Assembly: GCF_902859895.1 (NCBI RefSeq)
Contig: NZ_CADIKM010000003.1
Coordinates: 1 to 64,000 of the forward strand
Reading direction: 5' to 3'
Source: Pararobbsia alpina
GTDB taxonomy: Bacteria; Pseudomonadota; Gammaproteobacteria; Burkholderiales; Burkholderiaceae
DNA length: 64,000 bases
This document shows positions 58,198 through 64,000 of the stretch, in pieces. Numbering within the stretch: the first letter of the stretch is position 1; the number at the start of each line of letters is the position of its first letter. The notes below the pieces were generated by a model. It made no database searches. It was given only the letters and a program-made list of their open reading frames with translations, and was not told where the DNA came from. The translations under genes were made by a program, and so were the position numbers.

Positions 58198-58500
58198 GTG
58201 CCGGATATTCATAGGGAGAAACGTTACTTGACAAGCTTGCGAAATATTGGAATTTCGACAGCGTCAACTGGAAACGACAAATGGCACAGGAGGACGTATT
58301 CTGGCGCAGAGACAATACCTGCTCCCGTTGAACACAAGTACGCCACCTTGCGCTATAACGCCGGCAACATGTATGGGGTAATCGCGGTTTTCCGAGATAT
58401 TTCGGAGAGAAAGAGATCTGAGCAGCACATCATCTATCTCGCCCAGCAGAAAAAAATCCCAGTCGCGACGACTAAACTAAGTGCCTTAATTCTTTGGTAG
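58198..58500 (+). pseudogene. PAS/PAC domain remnant
   Basis: A short frame contains PVEHKYATLRYNAGNMYG and VIAVFRDISERKRSEQHI, the end of a PAS domain and its PAC motif, as found just before GGDEF domains. The preceding half of the domain (EDVFWRRDNTCS) is in another frame and ends in TGA, one base short of joining. No GGDEF or other output domain follows. It is a fragment of a signalling gene, in the opposite orientation to the intact signalling operon beside it. Confidence 0.55.
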
Positions 58501-58550
58501 GCAGGGCGGGACTCGAATCCGGGGCCAACGGATTAAAAGTCCGTAAAAGT
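58495..58550 (-). tRNA. tRNA-Lys(UUU)-like 3' fragment
   Basis: The minus strand carries a perfect anticodon arm, ACGGA-CTTTTAA-TCCGT with anticodon TTT at 58535-58537, then GGATTCGAGTCC resembling a T-arm, and an end in CCTACCA. The T-stem does not pair well and there is no D-arm or 5' acceptor strand: the fdhD stop codon (58561-58563) begins where they should be. It is therefore a fragment, possibly the attachment-site scar of an integrated element. It is probably not a functional tRNA. Confidence 0.4.
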
Positions 58551-58560
58551 TGCGCGACCT

Positions 58561-59373
58561 TTAGCCCGACGTGTACTCGACAAAGCCGTCGCCGCGGCAG
58601 AATGCGACGAGGCGAATACCGGCCTGCTTCGCGATATTGATCGCGAGCGAGGTCGGCGCGGAAATCGTCGCGATCATCGGCACGTCGACGCGCGCCGCCT
58701 TGCGGATGAGTTCGTAGCTTGCACGACTCGACAGGAACACAAAGCCGTCCTGGCTCGATTCGCGTGCGAACGCGATCTTGCCGATCAGTTTGTCGAGCGC
58801 ATTGTGGCGCCCGACATCCTCGCAGACATGCACGATGTCGCCGGCCGCATTGCACCATGCGGCGGCGTGAACACCACCGGTCTGTTTCTGGAGTACCTGC
58901 CGCTCGGGCAAGGCCGCGGCCGCTCGTGCAACGGCCTCGGGATCGAGGCTCGCCAGGAAATGGCCCGGCTCGATCGGCTCGGCTTCGAGGTCGAGCAGTT
59001 CGATGCTTTCGATGCCGCATACGCCGCAACCCGAACGTCCGGCCAGGCTGCGCCGCTTGACCTTGAGTTCGGTAAACGCGTGCTGGACCAGTGTCATCTG
59101 GACCTCGGCGCTCTGTTCATGCCATTCGATTTCGAGTTCCACCACGTCGCTGCGCCGCGCGACCAGGCCTTCGGTCAGCGCGAAGCCGAGCGCGAAGGCT
59201 TCGAGATCGGCGGGCGTACACATCATGACGGCATGGGATATGCCGTTGCAGACGATCGCTACCGGCCATTCCTGCGCGACCTGGTCGGTCGTCGCGGCGG
59301 CTTGCCGGCCCCGGTGCCGGACGACCGGCACGATGGTGGTGGTGTGGGATTCGAAGGTAATGAGATCGCTCAT
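58561..59373 (-). CDS. fdhD: formate dehydrogenase accessory sulfurtransferase FdhD
   Basis: 270 residues. The sulfur-relay cysteines C116 and C119 are in GRSGCGVCGIESI. Other family features are VCNGISHAVMMCTPADLEAFALGF near 41-64 and CEDVGRHNALDKLIG. It transfers sulfur to the bis-MGD cofactor of formate dehydrogenase. No formate dehydrogenase genes are in the window. Its 3' end abuts the tRNA-like fragment, which marks the edge of the putative island. Confidence 0.95.
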   Translation of the reverse strand: MSDLITFESHTTTIVPVVRHRGRQAAATTDQVAQEWPVAIVCNGISHAVMMCTPADLEAFALGFALTEGLVARRSDVVELEIEWHEQSAEVQMTLVQHAFTELKVKRRSLAGRSGCGVCGIESIELLDLEAEPIEPGHFLASLDPEAVARAAAALPERQVLQKQTGGVHAAAWCNAAGDIVHVCEDVGRHNALDKLIGKIAFARESSQDGFVFLSSRASYELIRKAARVDVPMIATISAPTSLAINIAKQAGIRLVAFCRGDGFVEYTSG

Positions 59374-59543
59374 GCTTCACGTCCTGTTTCGGGTCACAAT
59401 GCGCTCGTGCGAGCTGTATGCATCCTCCGCGGCCTTTCATGGCTGCGACGGCCGAGATGATCGAGACTGCGGTGGCGAGCGCGATTTGCGCGATTAGCAC
59501 GATAGTCCAGCCGTATGAATGCCCTACATTTTAGACGCCGATC

Positions 59544-60014
59544 ATGACTTTTGCTTCCCAGCCTTATCTGTTCTCTTTCGAAACAGCGCATGCCGAACCC
59601 CTGGCGTTCATCCCGCTAGGCGTACGCTTCTATCTCGACCGCTGCGGCATGCGCCTGACACTCGCTCAATGGCAGGCGCTGCCGGAGCCTGCCCGGGCGG
59701 CGCTCGCAAGTCCCGAACCGTCGCTCGACGACGGCGCCGCGCGAGCCTTCGAGGATCTGCTCGAGGTCCATGTGCGCGCTCATGCGCTCGGCGTCGTCGA
59801 ACGTCAGCCACCCGCCGCCCTCGATGAACTCTCGCCGCGCGCGGTGCCTGAGTCCGTCGTGAGCCAGGCCGCCCAGCACGGGCAAGAACGGCCGTCCCAG
59901 GCCGCCTGGGACGGCCTGTCCGTTGCGCAGCGCTATGCCTTGACCAAGCTGGCCCGCAAGGCACGCCGCAGCGACGATTTCGCCGCGGCCGCACATGAAT
60001 TCGGCATGAGCTGA
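59544..60014 (+). CDS. nitrate reductase associated protein
   Basis: 156 residues. It matches the small family annotated as 'nitrate reductase associated protein': N-terminal LFSFETAHAEPLAFIPLGVRF with LDRCGMRLTLAQW, and a C-terminal YALTKLARKARRSDDFAAAAHEFGM. Function is not established. It is divergent from fdhD, another molybdoenzyme-related gene, with 170 bp between the starts. The stop codon is followed at once by a hexamer repeat. Confidence 0.82.
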   Translation: MTFASQPYLFSFETAHAEPLAFIPLGVRFYLDRCGMRLTLAQWQALPEPARAALASPEPSLDDGAARAFEDLLEVHVRAHALGVVERQPPAALDELSPRAVPESVVSQAAQHGQERPSQAAWDGLSVAQRYALTKLARKARRSDDFAAAAHEFGMS

Positions 60015-60019
60015 TTCAC

Positions 60020-60079
60020 AAGGCCAAGGCCAAGGCCAAGGCCAAGGCCAAGCCCAAGCCCAAGCCCAAGCCCAAGCCC
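60020..60079. repeat. hexanucleotide tandem repeat
   Basis: Ten perfect hexamers: five AAGGCC followed by five AAGCCC. It starts 5 bp after the stop of the nitrate-reductase-associated gene and ends 11 bp before the stop of the thioesterase gene on the other strand, filling the convergent gap. Confidence 0.9.
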
Positions 60080-60090
60080 TGGCCCCGGGC

Positions 60091-60507
60091 TTAGGCGAGC
60101 GGCGGAAGTTCTCGCGGGCGGCGGTTCTCACCGGTCGCGACATAGGTCAGCGTTGCTTCGGTGACCTTCACGACGTCGTTGGCAAGACGCATGCGCTGCG
60201 CGAATACCTCGACCTCGACCGTGATCGACGTGCGTCCCGTTTTCAGAATCGTTGCGTAAAAGCTCAGCAGATCGCCGACGAACACCGGCTCGCGAAACAC
60301 GAAGGAATTCACCGCGACGGTCGCGACACGCCCGTTCGCGCGCCGGCTCGCCGGAATCGAGCCGGCGATGTCGACCTGCGACATGATCCAGCCTCCAAAG
60401 ACATCGCCATGGACGTTCGAGTCGTGCGGCTGCGGCATGACGCGCAACGCGGGTTCCTGATGTGTGGGGAGCTGAGTCGGAAGCGTGTCCATCGATACCT
60501 TCTTCAA
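60091..60507 (-). CDS. acyl-CoA thioesterase (YciA-like hotdog fold)
   Basis: 138 residues; ATG 60492 (MDTLPTQLPT) is an alternative start. Hotdog-fold motif DSNVHGDVFGGWIMSQVDIAG at about 29-49 carries the catalytic-region HGDxFGGxxxxxxD pattern. VNSFVFREPVFVGDLL follows. It hydrolyses acyl-CoAs in the cytoplasm. No operon partner. The 430 bp between its start and the next gene hold the two promoters and GC-rich sequence with no convincing gene. Confidence 0.9.
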   Translation of the reverse strand: MKKVSMDTLPTQLPTHQEPALRVMPQPHDSNVHGDVFGGWIMSQVDIAGSIPASRRANGRVATVAVNSFVFREPVFVGDLLSFYATILKTGRTSITVEVEVFAQRMRLANDVVKVTEATLTYVATGENRRPRELPPLA

Positions 60508-60937
60508 TAAAATGCGTTCGCGGTGCTGCCTGTCGCGTCAACGCGCAGGCGAACCCCGCGGGGAGGATTGTCGAAACGGAACCGCGAAGCGGCGATCCCG
60601 CGCGACCCGACGCCGCTTCTGCGACAATGTCGGTGCCTCGCGATTGTAAGGGAAGCTGGTATTTGCTGCGCTGCACGATCAGGACCGGGTTCCGATTGCA
60701 GCGTTGACCGGAGGGCTTAGAGCCGATCTCCGGACAGGTTGTCCAGCAGACTGTCTGAAAATCCGGGCGGCCGGCTCCGGTCAGAAAGGCGGCTTTGCAA
60801 AGTGGCTTCAAAGGCGGCTTCAAAGAGGCCACTCATCCAAGCCCCTGCGACCCGCCATCCGACAGCCCATGCACCCATCCTTCGCCTGTCGTCCGATTCT
60901 TCGGCCCCTGTCTCGTGTTTTCTTTTCCTGGCTTCTC

Positions 60938-62959
60938 ATGCGTCGTGTTTCCGCACCTCCCGAGCCTGGCATCCCGGCTACCCCCGGCGCCCCGCGCAAT
61001 GACTGGCAGACCATCCGCGCGCTGCTGCCCTATCTCGCCGACTATCGCGGCCGGGTCGCGCTCGCGCTCACTTGCCTGATCGGGGCGAAGCTCACGAACC
61101 TCGGCGTGCCGATCGTCATGAAGGCGATCATCGACCATCTGTCGGCCGCGCGGCACCTGACCGATCTCGCCCGCACCCAGCACCAGTCCAGCCTGAGCGT
61201 CCTCGGCGGCCTCGGCGCGCTCGTCATCTCCTATGCGGCTGTGCGCCTGTCGACCTCGCTGCTGACCGAACTGCGCGAAATCCTGTTCGCGAAAGTCACG
61301 CAGAGTGCCGCACGCAAGATCGCGCTCCAGGTGTTCGAACACCTGCATGCGCTCTCGCTGCGCTTTCATCTCGATCGGCAGACGGGCGGCATGTCGCGCG
61401 ATATCGAGCGCGGCACACGCGGGGTGCAATCGCTGATCTCGTATTCGCTCTACAACATCCTGCCGACGATCGTCGAAGTCACGCTGGTGCTCGGCTTCTT
61501 CATTTTCAAATACGAGCCGTACTACGCGATCGTCACGTTGATCGCGCTTGCCGCGTATATCTTCTTCACGATCCGCGTGACGGAATGGCGCACGCATTTC
61601 CGCCGCACCATGAACGAGCTCGATTCGAAAGCCAACGCACGTGCGATCGATTCGCTGCTGAACTACGAGACGGTCAAGTACTTCGGCAACGAGCGTTACG
61701 AGGCAGAACGCTATGACGTGAACCTGCAGCACTATCGCCGCGCGGCTGTCCAGTCGCAGCAGTCGCTGTCGATGCTGAACCTCGGGCAGCAGGCAATCAT
61801 CGCGCTGTGCATGGTGCTGATCCTCTGGCGCGCGGTGAACGGTGTGATGGCCGGTCATCTGACGCTCGGCGATCTCGTGCTGATCAATACCTTCATGTTG
61901 CAGTTGTATATTCCGCTCAATTTCCTTGGTGCCGTCTATCGCGACCTCAAGCAGAGCCTGACCGATATGGACCGGATGTTCGGTCTGATCAACGTCGCGC
62001 GAGAAGTGGCCGACAAACCCGATGCGCCGGCGCTCGCCCTCGCGGGCGGGACGGTGCGTTTCGATCGTGTGAATTTCTCGTACGAACCGGCGCGCAGGAT
62101 TCTCAAGGACGTCGACTTCACGATCGCCGCGGGAACGACGACCGCGGTCGTCGGTCACAGCGGCTCGGGTAAGTCGACGCTCTCGCGGCTGCTGTTTCGC
62201 TTCTACGATCTCGATCTCGATCGCGCAAGCGGCGGCGGCATTATGATCGACGGCCAGGACATCCGCGACGTCACGCAGGATTCGCTGCGCGCGGCGATCG
62301 GCATCGTGCCGCAGGACACGGTGCTGTTCAACGATACGATCTACTACAACATCGCCTACGGACGCCCGTCGGCGACCCGGGACGAAGTGATCGCGGCCGC
62401 GCGTGCCGCGCATATCCACGATTTCATCGAGGGCCTGCCGGCCGGCTACGAGACGACCGTCGGCGAACGCGGCCTCAAGCTGTCCGGGGGCGAAAAGCAG
62501 CGCGTCGCGATCGCGCGCACGGTGCTCAAGAACCCGTGCATTTTGATCTTCGACGAAGCGACTTCGGCGCTCGATTCAAAGTCGGAACGGGCGATTCAGC
62601 ATGAACTCGGCCACATCGCGCAGAATCGCACGACACTGATGATCGCGCACCGGCTGTCGACGATCGTCCACGCCGAACAGATTCTCGTGATGGATCACGG
62701 CCGCATCGTCGAGCGCGGCACGCATGACACGCTGCTCGCGATGGGCGGACTCTACGCGCAGATGTGGTCGCTCCAGCAGCGCGCGCAGGCGGCGACGGAG
62801 CAGGCCGTGGAAGCGCTCGAAGCGGCGGGGGAAACGTTGGGTGGTGAGTCGGCGGCCAAGGAAGGGGATGCCGGCGCAAAGGTTGCCAGCAAGAAGGCTG
62901 CGGACCAGGCCGCGGATGCACGGACCAGCCCAGTGATCGAAGCCGGCGTCGGGCGATGA
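60938..62959 (+). CDS. ABC exporter of the ATM1/heavy-metal tolerance type
   Basis: 673 residues from ATG 60938 (MRRVSAPPEPGIPATPG); the frame stays open to 60704 with unlikely sequence. Six-helix membrane domain over about 30-320. The nucleotide-binding domain has Walker A GHSGSGKST near 406, signature LSGGEKQRVAIART near 516 and Walker B ILIFDEATSALD near 538. The ATM1/ABCB7 branch exports glutathione-linked or sulfur-containing compounds used in Fe-S and metal homeostasis. The C-terminus adds an Ala/Glu/Lys-rich extension. The next gene starts 7 bp later. Confidence 0.9.
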   Translation: MRRVSAPPEPGIPATPGAPRNDWQTIRALLPYLADYRGRVALALTCLIGAKLTNLGVPIVMKAIIDHLSAARHLTDLARTQHQSSLSVLGGLGALVISYAAVRLSTSLLTELREILFAKVTQSAARKIALQVFEHLHALSLRFHLDRQTGGMSRDIERGTRGVQSLISYSLYNILPTIVEVTLVLGFFIFKYEPYYAIVTLIALAAYIFFTIRVTEWRTHFRRTMNELDSKANARAIDSLLNYETVKYFGNERYEAERYDVNLQHYRRAAVQSQQSLSMLNLGQQAIIALCMVLILWRAVNGVMAGHLTLGDLVLINTFMLQLYIPLNFLGAVYRDLKQSLTDMDRMFGLINVAREVADKPDAPALALAGGTVRFDRVNFSYEPARRILKDVDFTIAAGTTTAVVGHSGSGKSTLSRLLFRFYDLDLDRASGGGIMIDGQDIRDVTQDSLRAAIGIVPQDTVLFNDTIYYNIAYGRPSATRDEVIAAARAAHIHDFIEGLPAGYETTVGERGLKLSGGEKQRVAIARTVLKNPCILIFDEATSALDSKSERAIQHELGHIAQNRTTLMIAHRLSTIVHAEQILVMDHGRIVERGTHDTLLAMGGLYAQMWSLQQRAQAATEQAVEALEAAGETLGGESAAKEGDAGAKVASKKAADQAADARTSPVIEAGVGR

Positions 62960-62966
62960 GGGTGCG

Positions 62967-63944
62967 ATGGAACTGAAATGGCTCGAGGACTTCGTCTCGC
63001 TTGCCGAGACACGCAGTTTCAGCCGCTCCGCGGCGCTGCGCCATGTGACACAGCCTGCCTTCTCGCGCCGGATCCAGGCGCTCGAGGCATGGGTCGGCAC
63101 CGAGCTGATCGACCGCTCGACCTTTCCGACTCGGCTCACGCAAAGTGGTGAGGTCTTCCACGCGCAGGCACTGAGCATCCTCTCGCAGGCTCACGAGGCG
63201 CGTGCGCTGTTGCGCAGCCAGGAGGGCACGCCCGCGGCGACGATCGAGTTCGCCGTGCCGCATACGCTCGCGCTCACGTTCTTCCCGCAATGGCTCTTGG
63301 GAATCGAAGCTGAGTTGGGCCGCCTGCATACGCGGCTGCGCGCGCTCAATGTGCACGATGCCGTGTTGATGCTGGTCGAGGGTGGCGTCGATCTCGTAAT
63401 GGGCTATCACCATCCGGGCCAGCCGAGGCCACTCGATCCGGCGCGCTATGAGTCGGTCGTGATCGGCATGGAGCACGTCGCGCCGTTCAGTGCGCTCGAT
63501 GCCTCGGGCAAGCCGCGCTTTACCTTGCCGGGGACGCCGCAGGCGCCGACGCCATACCTGTCGTACACACCGAACGCCTATCTCGGCCGGATGACACAAC
63601 TGCTGCTCAGTAAGGCCCCCGAGCCGATCTATCTCGACAAGGTCTACGAGACCGATATGGCCGAAGGTCTCAAGGCGATGGCGCTCGCGGGGCACGGCGT
63701 CGCGTTTCTGCCGCATAGCGCCGCAGCTGATGCGGTCGCGAGTGGCCGGCTCGCGTCGCTCGACTACACGGATTCGGGCACGGCGGCCCCGAAGCCGGTC
63801 GGCGGTTTGTCGTTGACGATGGAGATCCGCCTGTATCGCGACAAGCTCGCGGTGCCGTCCGACGAGAGTCGACGCACGCTGGTGGACAAGCTCTGGCGGC
63901 AGGTGGCCGCGGCGCATGGCGAACGCTATGCAGAACTGACATAG
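62967..63944 (+). CDS. LysR family transcriptional regulator
   Basis: 325 residues. Winged helix over residues 3-60 (WLEDFVSLAETRSFSRSAAL, HVTQPAFSRRIQALEAW). An effector domain follows from about 90. The start ATG lies 7 bp after the ABC exporter stop, so it may be co-transcribed. The sequence resembles the HypT/YjiE-like oxidative-stress group (LKWLEDFVSLAETRSFSRSA), but this is only an impression. The last 56 bp of the window hold nothing recognised. Confidence 0.88.
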   Translation: MELKWLEDFVSLAETRSFSRSAALRHVTQPAFSRRIQALEAWVGTELIDRSTFPTRLTQSGEVFHAQALSILSQAHEARALLRSQEGTPAATIEFAVPHTLALTFFPQWLLGIEAELGRLHTRLRALNVHDAVLMLVEGGVDLVMGYHHPGQPRPLDPARYESVVIGMEHVAPFSALDASGKPRFTLPGTPQAPTPYLSYTPNAYLGRMTQLLLSKAPEPIYLDKVYETDMAEGLKAMALAGHGVAFLPHSAAADAVASGRLASLDYTDSGTAAPKPVGGLSLTMEIRLYRDKLAVPSDESRRTLVDKLWRQVAAAHGERYAELT

Positions 63945-64000
63945 CGATATGTAGAAACAGCATTGGCTTTGCACGACCTGGGTTCTCACAATGCGTTGAG

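Noticed and set aside
58495-58570. Functional tRNA-Lys gene
   Set aside because: Only the anticodon arm and 3' end match; the D-arm and 5' acceptor strand are missing and the T-stem pairs poorly.
60704-60937. N-terminal extension of the ATM1-type exporter
   Set aside because: The frame is open upstream, but the translation looks non-coding and contains small direct repeats; the ATG at 60938 gives the normal family length.

Overview
This window reads as chromosomal DNA of a high-GC betaproteobacterium of the Burkholderiaceae (Burkholderia/Paraburkholderia/Robbsia-like; the genus cannot be fixed by eye). The evidence is typical gene order and families: ubiE-ubiJ-ubiB, fmdB-DUF502-aspS, nudB-clsB, a paired cytochrome b561/YceI operon, a 1331-residue FAD/Fe-S oxidoreductase, and porins and LysR regulators of the usual betaproteobacterial kind. 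All gene calls come from reading translated sequence; no database search was possible.

Layout. 1-3540 is a visibly AT-richer accessory patch lying between two direct-oriented remnants of an IS4-family (Tn5-like) transposase. It holds a series of small genes, each preceded by the end of another coding frame whose stop codon overlaps or abuts the small gene's start. I interpret it as a set of orphan toxin-tail/immunity cassettes of a polymorphic (CDI- or Rhs-like) toxin. 3647-5420 is a YceI-YceI-cytochrome b561 operon with a one-base frameshift in b561, divergent from a LysR regulator. 6427-9045 holds an FMN reductase, an ankyrin protein and a LacI regulator, with unusual 11-bp tandem repeats at gene ends. 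9255-15082 is a sugar/beta-glucoside uptake and hydrolysis operon (GH1 beta-glucosidase, binding protein, two permeases, ATPase) with a LacI-type operator at its head. 15243-23482 carries two MFS exporters, a LysR, a porin, an EcsC protein and a MarR regulator. 23497-28082 holds queF, a 5'-nucleotidase, ilvA and a MobA-like nucleotidyltransferase.

28680-42071 is core metabolism on the plus strand: the large oxidoreductase, HIT and DUF971 proteins, ubiquinone synthesis (ubiE, ubiJ, ubiB), fmdB, DUF502, aspS, nudB and a cardiolipin synthase. 42197-49244 is a fatty-acid beta-oxidation cluster: TetR regulator, acyl-CoA dehydrogenase, hydroxyacyl-CoA dehydrogenase/enoyl-CoA hydratase fusion, thiolase, enoyl-CoA hydratase.

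49.3-58.55 kb looks like a decayed genomic island between the beta-oxidation cluster and fdhD. It starts with a frameshifted integrase remnant and an internally deleted RhuM gene and ends with a PAS-domain remnant and a tRNA-Lys-like 3' fragment. Its intact cargo is a three-gene signalling unit: a periplasmic binding protein, a 1220-residue TorS-like hybrid kinase, and a REC-PAS-GGDEF-EAL response regulator. The unit has no permease or ATPase, so the binding protein probably serves the sensor, coupling a small-molecule signal to cyclic di-GMP. 58561-63944 returns to ordinary genes: fdhD, a nitrate-reductase-associated protein, a thioesterase, an ATM1-type ABC exporter and a LysR regulator.
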